Shown here: one piece after another, positions 34,164 through 43,690 of the stretch
Numbering within the stretch: position 1 is the stretch's first letter
Layout of the letters: the number at the start of each line of letters is the position of its first letter
Assembly (NCBI GenBank): GCA_019636625.1
Contig: JAHBXE010000005.1
Span: forward strand, 1-64,000
DNA: 64,000 nt
Reading direction: 5' to 3'
Origin: Phycisphaeraceae bacterium
GTDB lineage: Bacteria > Planctomycetota > Phycisphaerae > Phycisphaerales > UBA1924
Made by a program: the position numbers and the translations under genes
The notes under the pieces: model-generated
What the model saw: the letters and a program-made list of their open reading frames with translations, nothing else
Databases searched by the model: none
What the model was told of the DNA's origin: nothing

Positions 34164-35867
34164 ATGGACAGGAACCGCAGCGAACGTATCGGGTGGAAGC
34201 GTGAAGGCGCCTGGATCGTTGCGATGGCCGCGGCGTCTGCCGCGGTCTTCGGGTTCGCCAGGCAACCGTCGCAACCCGCCGGTCTCCCCAAGGGCCCGAC
34301 CTGGGGCGGCGGCGCGTTCCAGCCGAAGGCCGCGAACACCATTTTCGCGACGGGCGACGGCTGCGCCCTCTGCCACAGCGCTTCACCCAACGCCGGCGCC
34401 CTGTGGTCGAGCACGGGCGAAGATGTCTCCCCCCACGGCCTGTGGCAGGCGACCATGATGGCCAACTCCGCGCGAGACCCGTACTGGATGGCCCAGGTCG
34501 CGAAGGAGACCTCCCTCTACCCGGACCGCGCGGCGGAGATCGAGGCCCTCTGCGTGCGCTGCCATGCCCCCACCGGGCACCACACGCACAAGATCGCGGG
34601 CGAACCTCCCCTCCGCGTCGCCGCGGCCGCGGCGCACGCGCTGTACAGCGACGGCGTCAACTGCACCGTATGCCACCAGATCCAGGCCGACGGGCTTGGC
34701 ACCGAGGCCCGTTTCGACGGGAACGTGGAGATCAAGCCGGGAAGGAAGATCTTCGGGCCATACCCGGACCCCGGCGGGCAACCGATGATCATGCACTCGG
34801 CCTTCACCCCGACCCACGCGGAGCACATCCGATCGTCCGCCCTGTGCGCCGGATGCCACACGCTCCGCACGGAGCACGCGGGCCACAAGTTCCCCGAGCA
34901 GTCACCGTTCTTCGAGTGGCGCAACAGCGTGTTCAACGACGAATCGGGCCGCACAGGGACCTCCAAGTCCTGCCAGGAATGTCACATGCCCGAAGTCGGG
35001 CCGATGCGCGTGGCGAGGAACCCCGCCGGGTTCGACTTCAACATCGCCACCCGCTACCCCGTCAAGGCACACTCATTCGTGGGTGGCAACGCGCATATGC
35101 TGGATATCCTCCGGACCTACGCGGACGAACTCGGCGTCACCGCGCCCGCCGCGGCGCTGGAACGCATGGCCCGCGCGACACGGCAGCAACTCTCGCACAA
35201 GACCGCCACGCTCGCCGTCGAGGACGTACGGCGCGAAACCGCTCCCGATGGGTCCGCTCGCCTCGTGTTCGATCTGGTCGTCACCAACCTCACCGGGCAC
35301 AAGTTCCCCACGGGCTATCCCTCCCGCCGCGCCTGGGTGCAGGTGCAGGTCCGCGAAGGTCGAACCCCGCTGTTCACCTCCGGCGAACCGGGTGCCGACG
35401 GTCGCATCAAGGGCATCGCGGATGAACTGGCCATCCCCCACCGCGACGTGGTCGACTCGCCCGACCAGGTCGTCGTGTACGAGATGATCGCGGCGGATGA
35501 GCGCGGCAAGCCTACGACCTCGCTCGCCTCCATGGCCACGCGGCTCAAGGACACCCGCCTCCTTCCCATGGGGTACCAGCCCAACGGCCCCCACACGGCC
35601 GACACAGCGCCCGTGGGCTTGAACGGCGATGACAACTTTGAGGGCGGGCAGGATCGGATCACGTACAGGGTTCCCATCCCGAAGAGTTCTGGCTCGGGCC
35701 GGCTGACCGTGGTCGCCTGGCTCTGGTACCAACCGATTCCGCCCGCCTGGGTGGATGCGCTCCGCCGCTTCAAGACGCCCGACACCGATCGATTTGTTCG
35801 GATGTACGACGAGATGAAGCTCAAACCGGAACAGGTTGCTGTAACCGTCGAGTTTGAGACCCGGTGA
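34164..35867 (+). CDS. Periplasmic five-heme cytochrome c
   Basis: A 567-residue exported protein; residues about 15-32 form the signal or anchor. Five CxxCH heme motifs occur in the first half: CALCH (67-71), CVRCH (130-134), CTVCH (167-171), CAGCH (228-232) and CQECH (270-274). Extra His residues between them probably serve as axial ligands. The second half (about 330-567) is heme-free and beta-rich, with NLTGHKFPTGYPSRRAW. The heme region resembles cytochrome c-554-like domains seen in Planctomycetota and Acidobacteriota; the substrate is not known. The ATG at 34164 gives a normal exported N-terminus; the earlier ATG at 34098 overlaps the GH31 start. Confidence 0.85.
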   Translation: MDRNRSERIGWKREGAWIVAMAAASAAVFGFARQPSQPAGLPKGPTWGGGAFQPKAANTIFATGDGCALCHSASPNAGALWSSTGEDVSPHGLWQATMMANSARDPYWMAQVAKETSLYPDRAAEIEALCVRCHAPTGHHTHKIAGEPPLRVAAAAAHALYSDGVNCTVCHQIQADGLGTEARFDGNVEIKPGRKIFGPYPDPGGQPMIMHSAFTPTHAEHIRSSALCAGCHTLRTEHAGHKFPEQSPFFEWRNSVFNDESGRTGTSKSCQECHMPEVGPMRVARNPAGFDFNIATRYPVKAHSFVGGNAHMLDILRTYADELGVTAPAAALERMARATRQQLSHKTATLAVEDVRRETAPDGSARLVFDLVVTNLTGHKFPTGYPSRRAWVQVQVREGRTPLFTSGEPGADGRIKGIADELAIPHRDVVDSPDQVVVYEMIAADERGKPTTSLASMATRLKDTRLLPMGYQPNGPHTADTAPVGLNGDDNFEGGQDRITYRVPIPKSSGSGRLTVVAWLWYQPIPPAWVDALRRFKTPDTDRFVRMYDEMKLKPEQVAVTVEFETR

Positions 35868-35996
35868 CCGGCAGCGTCCCTGCGCGCGCGTGGTTCTGCG
35901 GAAACCTGTCCCGCCAATGCAAATCGCTCGGCCCAACTCCCAATATGCTCACAGGGCCTTCGCGAGCCCAGTTTGGTCACCCTATGGGAGTCTCTC

Positions 35997-36809
35997 ATGA
36001 TCCGTAGCGCTGCCTGCCTCGCACTTGCCGCCGGCCTGTCGCTCCCCGGCTGCACGAACCTCCTGCCCGTCAAGGAACAAGTGACCACCATCACCGTCCC
36101 CCACTCCTCCGGGGGCGGGCTGGATGTGACGACCCGCAACGGCGTCATCACCGTCCGCGCGGAGCCGAGGGCGGACGTTCAGATCATCGCCACGCTCCGC
36201 ATGACCACCGATGACCGCCTCGCCGGTACCACCATCACCGCCAATCGAGATGCGGCCGGAACGCTGCTGGTCGCCGCCACCCCGCCGGGGGGCACCTGGC
36301 TTGGCAGCGAGGGTTGCGGCTTTGAGATCACGATGCCGGACATAAACGGCATCACGGCTCGAACCAGCAATGGCCGCATTGAAGTATCTGGTACCGGGGG
36401 AGCCGCCGACCTGCGCACCTCCAACGGGGCGATCGTCGTCAAGAAACACGCCGGCAAGCTCAGCGCCGACACCAGCAACGGACGCATCGAAGTCAGCGAC
36501 GTTGCCGGGCCGGTCAAGGCGGATACTTCGAATGCAGCGGTGCGGATCTCGCTCTCGCCGCAGAACGCCGGCCCCGTGGACATCGACACCTCAAACGGCT
36601 CTGTTACACTGGAAATCGGCTCCGCCTTCGCCGGCACAATCACCGCCTCCACGAGCAACGGAAGCGTCACCGGTCCCAAACAGGGCCCGAGCTCCTTCGC
36701 CTTTGAGAAAACGGGACGGTCGAAGGCCACGCTGCGCGTCGGCAACGGCGGCGAATCCTCCACGATTCGCTCCAGCAACGGCGGCATCAAGATTCGCTTT
36801 GCAGAGTAA
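35997..36809 (+). CDS. DUF4097-like beta-repeat lipoprotein
   Basis: A 270-residue lipoprotein (lipobox LPGC, Cys19). The mature protein is a series of about seven repeats of roughly 20 residues centred on (T/S)SNG, for example TSNGRIEVSG, TSNGAIVVKK and TSNGSVTLEI, predicted to form a beta-solenoid like the DUF4097/putative adhesin family. The ATG at 35997 has GGGAG six bases before it. Function unknown; possibly surface adhesion or a structural envelope role. No operon partner is evident. Confidence 0.8.
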   Translation: MIRSAACLALAAGLSLPGCTNLLPVKEQVTTITVPHSSGGGLDVTTRNGVITVRAEPRADVQIIATLRMTTDDRLAGTTITANRDAAGTLLVAATPPGGTWLGSEGCGFEITMPDINGITARTSNGRIEVSGTGGAADLRTSNGAIVVKKHAGKLSADTSNGRIEVSDVAGPVKADTSNAAVRISLSPQNAGPVDIDTSNGSVTLEIGSAFAGTITASTSNGSVTGPKQGPSSFAFEKTGRSKATLRVGNGGESSTIRSSNGGIKIRFAE

Positions 36810-36890
36810 TCGCGCGGGAGTGTCGATGCCGCTCCGTGAGCGGCACCGCCGAAAGCACCCACCACGACGCGATTGTCACGCAGGCCGAAC

Positions 36891-39269
36891 TTACGAGCAG
36901 CCGGCCGCGAACTTGTTCAGGAAGCACTGGAAGTCGTTGGCCGTGAGCAGCGGTGAGCCTGAACTGCCGTCGCAGTTCGCCGAGGGCTCTCCCGCGGCGA
37001 ACTTGTTCAGGAAGCACTGGAAGTCGTTGGCCGTGAGCAGCGGCGTGCCCGCGCTGCCATCGCAGTTCGCGTAGCACACCGCGTTCACCACCGGATTCAC
37101 AACAACCACCCAATCGATCCCGGCCTCGGTGATGGAGTCATCCACCCACGTTGGCGGATTGCCCGACTGCCGGGGCGGATCGCTCACGACAAACCGGACG
37201 CGCACCTGGTTGGTCGGCGTGATGTAGTCGGCGACGCGGAAGGTCACCCGCTCCCAGCCGCCGGTCACGGGGCTGACAGAGTGCACGGGCGTCCACGTGT
37301 TCCCGTTGTCGCCGGAGACTTCCGTGTTGAGGCTGTCCTCCGTGCCGACGATGGAAAGAAGCCACCGCGAATAGCTGATCCTCGCCTCCGGCGCCTGCGA
37401 CAGGTCGATCACCGGCGACGTGAGCACGGTCGTGCAGAAGTCGACGTCGGCGTTGAGCGAACTCCCCGTGAGGAAGCAACGGCCCGAGCCGTCCGCATCA
37501 CCGATCACTGCGCCGGGACCGTTGTTGAACGCTGGGATCGCCCGGGTCCACGCGCCCGAGGCCGTCCCGTTGATCGGCGTCGTCGTCACGGTCCAGCCGA
37601 GGTTCGTCTCGAAGTTATCCGAGAACAGGACCTGCTCCGACGACTGCGTGTACGCCGTGAAGATCTGCCCGTTGGCGGCGTCGAGCGGCCACGTAAACGT
37701 GCGAGGTGACGCCTCGCTGGTCAAAGCTTCGAAGTAGTAGTTCACCCGGTCGAAGCCGTTGGTCGCGGGAATCTGGCCCGTGTAGACCCCATTGCCGGAG
37801 TGAGTCAGCGGGTAGGTTGAATACGCCGCGCCGTTCACGCGCAGACGCAGGTTCACCACGCCGGGCGTCGCTCCGTCGTACCCCGTCAGTTTCACGGAGA
37901 CCGGCGTCGCCTGCCCGGGCTCGAGCACCGTTGGGTACGCGATCGTGTTGTCGAACTCGAGGATCGACATCTTCACGGCGAAGAGGCCACGCTCGATGTC
38001 GCTGATCAGAATTGTGCCGCTGTTGAAGAAGGGATAGTTGCCCCAGGCGCCGTTGTACCCCGTCCCGTCGTCTTCCGGACGCGTGTCGATCCACGCCACT
38101 TCGTAGGGCTTGAGCGGGTGCGTCAGGTCCCAGATCCGCAGGCCGCTGGTGTAGTTCGACTGGTACAGGTAGCGGCCCTTTACGTACTCGTTGTGATCGA
38201 CGGCGGGCAGACCATTGGTGATCGTGGACACCAGCCGCGGGGCCGAGAGATCGGACACATCGAAGACACGCGTCAGGAACCGGGGAACCAGGCCGTTGGT
38301 CGGCCCGTCGAGTTCATCGTTCAGGTACAGGTACTTCCGGTCCTCGCTGATCCAGCCCTGGTGCCCGTACCGCTCGCCCGGGTACGACCCTTCGAACAGG
38401 GAAATCGGAGCGGACTTGTTGGTCCAGTCGAGGATCTGCATCCCCGTCTGCCCCTTGAACAGGAACACGATCTCCTTGCCCGCGTACGGCCCGCTGGTGT
38501 AGTTGATCGCCAGCGCCTCGTGCACGTACCCGCCCTGCTGCCCCGTGTCGGGGGACGCCACGCCCACAAAAGTCGGATACGTCGGGTCCGCGGCGACCGA
38601 GACCGGGATGGTCCGGCCGCCGGCCGCGTTCCCACCGCACGCGTACATGAACCCGGACGCCGGGTTGTCGATCAGCGTGTGCGTGCGTGTGTGGCCGCCC
38701 TGGCTGTAGTTCCGAACCAGCGTCACGGAGCCAGCGTCAATGTTCGCGAGGTTGATGACCTGGATGCCCACCCCCGCGCTGTCGCTCACCGCGTACGCGT
38801 AGTGACCGATGACCGCGATGTCCCGCCACAGAATGTCCACCCCGCCCGGGATCGTCGCGATGATCACCGGATTGGCCGGGTCAGTCACTTCGACGATCCC
38901 GTTCCCCCAGCTCAACCCCATCAGCGCATACTCGCGACCCGATGGCGATGTGTACCCCCAGCAATCGGCGCCGTTCCCGCCCGCCGTAAACCCGCTGAAC
39001 GCATTGAGCGGAAGCCAGCTCTTCAGGTTCACGTTCTTCGAGGGAAAAGTCGCATCCCCCTCTTGCCCGATCGGTCCCAGGCGAGAGCCGGCCTTCCACG
39101 GATCCGCCGAATACACCCGCCCCTTCACCGCCGGCTGCTTGTCGAGCAGCTTCTTGTCATCATCGTCCGCCTTCACCGCCGCGGCCATCCCGGCGACCAC
39201 CCACACCGCCGCCGACGTCATCACCACCCGGCCCGCCCCGCGCCGGCCATGAAGGCTCCGATTGCTCAT
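36891..39269 (-). CDS. Secreted choice-of-anchor-B protein with dockerin-like C-terminus
   Basis: A 792-residue exported protein. After the signal (about residues 1-35) lies a beta-propeller-like region of LVIVP/choice-of-anchor-B type (about 60-440) with strands such as HLIDNPASG-like turns, GWISEDRKYLYLNDE and SGLRIWDLTHP. A beta-sandwich region follows (about 440-720). The last 65 residues hold two tandem dockerin-like units, each with NCDGS, LLTANDFQCF and LNKFAAG. In Phycisphaerae such units are common at the C-termini of secreted proteins and probably serve sorting or surface attachment. The two units are encoded by an exact 47-bp repeat. The physiological substrate is unknown. Confidence 0.87.
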   Translation of the reverse strand: MSNRSLHGRRGAGRVVMTSAAVWVVAGMAAAVKADDDDKKLLDKQPAVKGRVYSADPWKAGSRLGPIGQEGDATFPSKNVNLKSWLPLNAFSGFTAGGNGADCWGYTSPSGREYALMGLSWGNGIVEVTDPANPVIIATIPGGVDILWRDIAVIGHYAYAVSDSAGVGIQVINLANIDAGSVTLVRNYSQGGHTRTHTLIDNPASGFMYACGGNAAGGRTIPVSVAADPTYPTFVGVASPDTGQQGGYVHEALAINYTSGPYAGKEIVFLFKGQTGMQILDWTNKSAPISLFEGSYPGERYGHQGWISEDRKYLYLNDELDGPTNGLVPRFLTRVFDVSDLSAPRLVSTITNGLPAVDHNEYVKGRYLYQSNYTSGLRIWDLTHPLKPYEVAWIDTRPEDDGTGYNGAWGNYPFFNSGTILISDIERGLFAVKMSILEFDNTIAYPTVLEPGQATPVSVKLTGYDGATPGVVNLRLRVNGAAYSTYPLTHSGNGVYTGQIPATNGFDRVNYYFEALTSEASPRTFTWPLDAANGQIFTAYTQSSEQVLFSDNFETNLGWTVTTTPINGTASGAWTRAIPAFNNGPGAVIGDADGSGRCFLTGSSLNADVDFCTTVLTSPVIDLSQAPEARISYSRWLLSIVGTEDSLNTEVSGDNGNTWTPVHSVSPVTGGWERVTFRVADYITPTNQVRVRFVVSDPPRQSGNPPTWVDDSITEAGIDWVVVVNPVVNAVCYANCDGSAGTPLLTANDFQCFLNKFAAGEPSANCDGSSGSPLLTANDFQCFLNKFAAGCS
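36907..37043. repeat. Tandem repeat with 47 identical bases, period 90 bp
   Basis: Bases 36907-36953 recur without change at 36997-37043, 90 bp apart (30 codons), inside the dockerin-like tail of the secreted protein. The remaining 43 bases of the period are similar but not identical. Near-perfect identity at the DNA level suggests recent duplication or gene conversion between the two units. Confidence 0.95.
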
Positions 39270-39464
39270 CCGCTGATCTCCTGACTCGAATACGGGATCG
39301 CCTAGTCCGATTCAAACCGGACCTCATTCACAGCATACCATCGCCTCGAAGTTTCGCACGCCTTGAAACCGGACTTGTACGAAAGTCCGCCCGATATTCG
39401 GGGCGCCAGGGCCATTGGTTGCCGGTGTTGAGAACTCGCACTCAACCCAAGGTGAATCCCTAAC

Positions 39465-40319
39465 ATGCTGAGAATCTGCCGACCAAGTTGGATCGCGGCA
39501 ATCTGGGCAATCCTGCTCGGCGCGGCGAGCGCCCGCGCTCAGCACGACATCCTGTTGGCCGAAGATCTCAAGATTCCCAGGGTCACCATCGCCTGGCCCG
39601 TGCGGGACGGAGGGGTCGCGACTTTCTCCGGGGAGCGACGCTACCAGTCCTCAGCGCAGAAGCGGGAACTGGCGCCAAACATCGATGTTTATGTCGGACT
39701 GGGCGGCACTCGCCTCGACCGCGGCAAGGCGGATCGCCGAGGCGCCGTTGTACAGGTCGGACTTTACAAGCAGGACCCGGGCAAACCTTTCTTTCGCGAC
39801 ATTAAGGAAGGGGCCGCCATCACCATTCGGCTTGACCGCGTGGTCATGAATCGCCCCGCCGCACCGGTACCACGCACATCCCTGGTCCACATGCGGTACA
39901 TGCTCGAGGACCTTCAGACCTGCGGCCTCGGCGGCGAGGCGCGGAATCTGATCCTCACAGCGGACAAGCAGGATCCCGTCCTGCAAACCTACAACGAACT
40001 CAGCGCCCGTCCGGGAAGCTTGGACGGGTCATCGCCCGATGCTGGCCGGGTGGAGACTCGTGTGGAACAGGACGGCGCCATCTCCCTTTCATTGACGCTT
40101 CCATACGCCCTTCTCCGCCACACGCAGGATCCCTACCAACGAACCACGCCGGGAGGCTTTTTCGAGCCCAATCACTTTCACTTCGAGATTGAGCTGATGC
40201 CGGCGGGTCCGGCGGCACCGCCTCCCGAGCAGGCAAGCGCCTCCAACCCCGCGGTGGCTCAGGCACCGGACGCCGCAGCCGGCCAACCGACAAAGGTACC
40301 GTCGGACTCGCCCCGCTAG
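39465..40319 (+). CDS. Secreted protein of unknown function
   Basis: A 284-residue protein with a Sec signal (about residues 1-25, cleavage near ARAQ). The mature part appears beta-rich, without a motif I recognise: RVTIAWPVRDGG, NIDVYVGLGG, and near the end NHFHFEIELMP. The C-terminal 40 residues are Pro/Ala-rich and likely disordered. It is divergent from the dockerin-tailed protein with a 195-bp gap. That gap includes a seven-pair inverted repeat, CGGACTT/AAGTCCG (39370-39389), which could be regulatory. Confidence 0.7.
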   Translation: MLRICRPSWIAAIWAILLGAASARAQHDILLAEDLKIPRVTIAWPVRDGGVATFSGERRYQSSAQKRELAPNIDVYVGLGGTRLDRGKADRRGAVVQVGLYKQDPGKPFFRDIKEGAAITIRLDRVVMNRPAAPVPRTSLVHMRYMLEDLQTCGLGGEARNLILTADKQDPVLQTYNELSARPGSLDGSSPDAGRVETRVEQDGAISLSLTLPYALLRHTQDPYQRTTPGGFFEPNHFHFEIELMPAGPAAPPPEQASASNPAVAQAPDAAAGQPTKVPSDSPR

Positions 40320-40335
40320 CGGGACTCTTGCCCTG

Positions 40336-40366
40336 TTGACAGCCTGCGTCCTAATGTTTGGGTAAT
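40336..40366 (+). promoter_or_regulatory. Candidate promoter of the radical SAM gene
   Basis: A perfect -35 hexamer TTGACA (40336-40341) is followed after 19 bp by GGTAAT (40361-40366), a four-of-six match to the -10 consensus. The -10 overlaps the first ATG (40365), so transcription from here would start near the second in-frame ATG at 40374, implying a leaderless or almost leaderless message. Confidence 0.35.
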
Positions 40367-41480
40367 GTCTGGTATGCCAGAGTTTCGCGATGCACTTCCA
40401 ACCGGGCCTGTTCGCGGCCGCGGGGCTGGACTCAATCCCGGCAATCGTTTCGAGTCCGTTCGGTTGCACGTGCTGGGGGAGCATCTGGACTCGGTCGCTT
40501 CCGATTGTCCCAACGGGGTGCAAGTCTCCACCCGGGCCGGCAGGGATGCATCGCGCTCGATCGTCAACCGCGTCGACAGCCCGGACCTCAAGCTCGGCTG
40601 GACGCTGAACCCGTACCGTGGGTGCGAGCACGGGTGCATCTACTGCTACGCCCGACCCACGCACGAGTACCTCGGGATGTCGTGCGGTCTGGACTTCGAG
40701 ACACGTCTGGTCGCCAAGCACGACGCACCCGAACTCCTGCGCCGGTGGATCGAGCGGCCGTCGTGGTGCGGCGAACCGATCATGCTTTCGGGCGTGACCG
40801 ACCCGTACCAGCCCGTGGAATCCGAGCTCGAGATCACCCGACGATGCCTGATCGTGTGCCTCGAGACTCGCCAGCCCGTCACCATCATCACCAAGAGCCG
40901 CCTGATCCTGCGTGACCTGGATGTGCTGGAGGATCTCCACAGACACGAACTCGTGCACGTGGCATTGTCCATCACGACGCTCGACTCTTCGCTCGCCGCG
41001 CGGATGGAGCCCCGCGCCAGCAGCCCTTCCGCGCGCCTCGACGCCGTCGCCAAGGTCGCCGCAACGGGCGTCCCCGTCTCCGTCATGATGGCCCCCATCA
41101 TCCCGGCCATCAACGACCACGAGATTCCATCTGTGCTCAAGGCGGCGTCCGAGACCGGCGCCCGACGCGCCGGATACGTGCTGCTGCGTCTGCCCTACCA
41201 GATCAAAGACTTGTTCCTCGACTGGCTGCGCCGGCACTTCCCCGACCGCGCGGCGAAGGTCGAGTCCTTCATCCGCGAATCTCGTGGTGGCGAACTCTAC
41301 GACCCCCGGTTTTTTACCAGGCAACGCGGTGTTGGACCTCGCGCCCGCCAGATTCACGAAACTTTCACGCTCTTCGCCCGTCGATTCGGCGTGGATCAGG
41401 AGGTCCCCCCGCTTCGGCCGCGCATCCCGCCTCCGACCACGCCTCCGCCTTCTTCTCAGCTCTCGCTCTTTGGCACCTGA
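40365..41480 (+). CDS. Radical SAM protein, PA0069/Rv2578c type
   Basis: A 371-residue cytoplasmic protein with the radical SAM cluster motif Cys-x3-Cys-x2-Cys in CEHGCIYCYARPTHE. The region ITKSRLILRDLDVLEDL and the hydrophobic core VPVSVMMAPIIPAIND fit the family often called PA0069 or related to spore photoproduct lyase. It should bind a [4Fe-4S] cluster and S-adenosylmethionine; the substrate is not known. The C-terminus is Pro-rich and ends in a short SQLSLFG tail. A TTGACA box lies 29 bases upstream of the ATG. ATG at 40374 is an alternative start. Confidence 0.9.
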   Translation: MSGMPEFRDALPTGPVRGRGAGLNPGNRFESVRLHVLGEHLDSVASDCPNGVQVSTRAGRDASRSIVNRVDSPDLKLGWTLNPYRGCEHGCIYCYARPTHEYLGMSCGLDFETRLVAKHDAPELLRRWIERPSWCGEPIMLSGVTDPYQPVESELEITRRCLIVCLETRQPVTIITKSRLILRDLDVLEDLHRHELVHVALSITTLDSSLAARMEPRASSPSARLDAVAKVAATGVPVSVMMAPIIPAINDHEIPSVLKAASETGARRAGYVLLRLPYQIKDLFLDWLRRHFPDRAAKVESFIRESRGGELYDPRFFTRQRGVGPRARQIHETFTLFARRFGVDQEVPPLRPRIPPPTTPPPSSQLSLFGT

Positions 41481-41528
41481 GCTACGCTTGAAGTCCGCGG
41501 CCTGCCTGTCGCGGGAGGGAGCCGAAGC

Positions 41529-42575
41529 ATGCGATCGATTGTGACGGTGTGTCTTGTGCTGGGCCTGATGGCGTCCGCCCCGGCGCTGGCGTGGAATGCG
41601 CACGGCCACCGCACGATCACGCGGCTGGCGGTCGACGGTCTGCCCAAGGAAATGCCCGCATGGCTCAAGGACCCCGAGGTGGTCGCCCGCCTGGCTGAAC
41701 AGGCGTGCGAACCCGATCGCTGGCGCGGGACCAAGCGCCTTGTCCTCGGGCACGAGCTGCATCCGGAGCATTACCTCGACGCGGAGGACCTCGAGCAGTT
41801 CGGCCTCACGCTGGACACGATCCCCCGCCTCCGACATGAGTACACCAAGGCCATGATTCTCGCCAAGGAAAGGCATCCCGAACGCGTCGCCCCGTACGAC
41901 CCGCTCAAGGACCTCGACCGCGGCAAGGAATGGCCCGGCTACCTGCTCCACGCCATCGATCAGCGCTTCGCGCTGCTCCAGTCTTCGTTCAACACCCTGC
42001 GGATACTCGAAGCGCTCGACGAATCCGACCCTTCCGGCGCCCCGCAACGTGCGGCGGCCCTGAAGCAGGAGAGGGAGAACATCATTCACTTCATGGGCGT
42101 GCTCGCGCACTTCATGGGCGACACCGCCCAACCGCTGCACACGACCAAGCACTTCAACGGCTGGGCCGGCGAGAACCCGAACGGTTACACGACGGACAGG
42201 AACTTCCACTCGTACATCGACGGCCGGATCGTGGACATTCACCGCATCGACTTTGATTCCATGCGGCCCACGCTCTCGTACCAGCGCCGCATCAACCCCG
42301 CCGACCCGTGGGACGATGTGCTGGCGTACTTCCGCCGTTCGCACGAGAAAGTCGAGCCGCTGTACCAGATGCAGAAGGATGGATCGCTGACCAAGGCGTC
42401 CGGAAAGGAGCTCATCTCCGAGCGGTTCCGCGATGCCGGCGAGACGCTCTGCGCCCTCTACGTGGCCGCATGGGAGGCGAGCAAGCCAACGGACGCGGAA
42501 GTGTCCGCCTTCGTGCGGTTCAACGACTTGCGCCCGCCCCGAAACCGCCGGGATTCCCGCGAAGAAGGCCGGTAA
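41529..42575 (+). CDS. Secreted S1/P1-type zinc nuclease
   Basis: A 348-residue exported protein. The signal ends ALA, leaving Trp22 as the mature N-terminus, exactly as in S1/P1 nucleases where the N-terminal Trp ligates zinc. WNAHGH (22-27), HELHPEHYLD and HFMGDTAQPLH carry the zinc-binding His and Asp residues of the trinuclear site. These enzymes cut single-stranded DNA and RNA; related phospholipase C enzymes share the fold. It probably scavenges nucleic acids in the periplasm or outside. The charged last 20 residues look like a tail. Confidence 0.88.
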   Translation: MRSIVTVCLVLGLMASAPALAWNAHGHRTITRLAVDGLPKEMPAWLKDPEVVARLAEQACEPDRWRGTKRLVLGHELHPEHYLDAEDLEQFGLTLDTIPRLRHEYTKAMILAKERHPERVAPYDPLKDLDRGKEWPGYLLHAIDQRFALLQSSFNTLRILEALDESDPSGAPQRAAALKQERENIIHFMGVLAHFMGDTAQPLHTTKHFNGWAGENPNGYTTDRNFHSYIDGRIVDIHRIDFDSMRPTLSYQRRINPADPWDDVLAYFRRSHEKVEPLYQMQKDGSLTKASGKELISERFRDAGETLCALYVAAWEASKPTDAEVSAFVRFNDLRPPRNRRDSREEGR

Positions 42576-42608
42576 ACGCGGCGCGGGCCACGCGTCTAGA
42601 GTGTCTTC

Positions 42609-43658
42609 ATGCCCGAGCCCCTGATCGACCTTCGCTCCGATACGGTCACACGCCCGACGCCCGCCATGCGGAAGGCCATGGCTGAGGCGGAAGTCGGTGA
42701 TGATGTGCTGGGCGATGACCCCACGGTCATCCGCCTGCAGGAGCGGATCGCTGAAATCATGGGCAAGCCGGCGGCGTGCTTCGTGCCCTCGGGCACCATG
42801 GCGAATCAGACGGCCATCCGCGCCCATACCGAGCCCGGCGATGAGGTCATCTGCCACGTCGACAGCCACATCATCAACTACGAAACCGGCGCCCCCGCCG
42901 CGCTGTCCGGGGTCATGATCCGCACCATGACGGGCGACCGCGGCCTCTTCGATGCCGACCAGATCGACGCGATGGTCCGCCCCGACTCCGCCCACTTCCC
43001 GCACTCCAAGCTGGTCATCGTTGAGAACACGCAGAACCGGGGCGGCGGCGCCGTGTGGCCGCTGGACCAGATCTTGCGCGTGGCCGGACGCAGCCGCCAG
43101 CACAACCTGAAACTGCACCTCGACGGCGCCCGCCTCTGGAACGCGTGCGCCAAGACCGGCCACAAGCCCGCGGATTACGCCCGCCACTTCGACACGATCT
43201 CGTGCTGCTTTTCGAAAGGACTGGGCACGCCCGCGGGCTCGGCCGTCTCGGGCGATGCCGCCATCATCGCGCGCGTGCATCGCTTCCGTAAGATGTTCGG
43301 CGGCGCGATGCGGCAGGCGGGGATCCTCGCCGCGGCGGCCCTGTACGCCCTGGACCACCACCGGGATCGGCTGGTAGAGGACCACGCCAACGCCGCACGC
43401 TTGGCCGATGGCATCGCCGACCTTCCGGGGGTGACCATCCCAATGCCGGTCGAGACGAACATGGTGTTCATCGACCTCGACCGGAGGCACGGGACCGCCG
43501 CCGAGGTGTGCGCGAGACTCCGCGGGTTGGGCGTGCTGGCCCTCCCCACGGCGCCGCAGCGCATCCGTTTCGTCGTTCACCTCGACGTGTCACGCGCGAT
43601 GATCGAACGGGCGATCGAGGCGATCGGTCGGGCCCTGGGCGCGCCGGTCACGGTGTAA
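42609..43658 (+). CDS. Low-specificity L-threonine aldolase
   Basis: A 349-residue PLP enzyme that splits L-threonine or L-allo-threonine to glycine and acetaldehyde. It opens with [14 protein letters not shown], the classic start. The PLP-binding Lys is Lys203 in [20 protein letters not shown] carries the Asp that contacts the pyridine nitrogen. Length and motif order fit the LtaE/GLY1 family. It lies 33 bp after the nuclease in the same direction, possibly cotranscribed, although the functions are unrelated. Confidence 0.95.
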   Translation: MPEPLIDLRSDTVTRPTPAMRKAMAEAEVGDDVLGDDPTVIRLQERIAEIMGKPAACFVPSGTMANQTAIRAHTEPGDEVICHVDSHIINYETGAPAALSGVMIRTMTGDRGLFDADQIDAMVRPDSAHFPHSKLVIVENTQNRGGGAVWPLDQILRVAGRSRQHNLKLHLDGARLWNACAKTGHKPADYARHFDTISCCFSKGLGTPAGSAVSGDAAIIARVHRFRKMFGGAMRQAGILAAAALYALDHHRDRLVEDHANAARLADGIADLPGVTIPMPVETNMVFIDLDRRHGTAAEVCARLRGLGVLALPTAPQRIRFVVHLDVSRAMIERAIEAIGRALGAPVTV

Positions 43659-43690
43659 TACCGCGCCGCATCGGACGGAGCCTTGCCTGC

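Noticed and set aside
36828..36844. Terminator between DUF4097 lipoprotein and dockerin-tailed protein
   Set aside because: GCCGCT/AGCGGC forms a six-pair hairpin but no T-run follows on either strand.
40089..43580. 1163-residue open frame on the minus strand
   Set aside because: It runs antisense to the radical SAM, nuclease and threonine aldolase genes, all clearly coding on the plus strand. Composition is Arg/His/Pro-rich, as expected for a frame opposite GC-rich genes.
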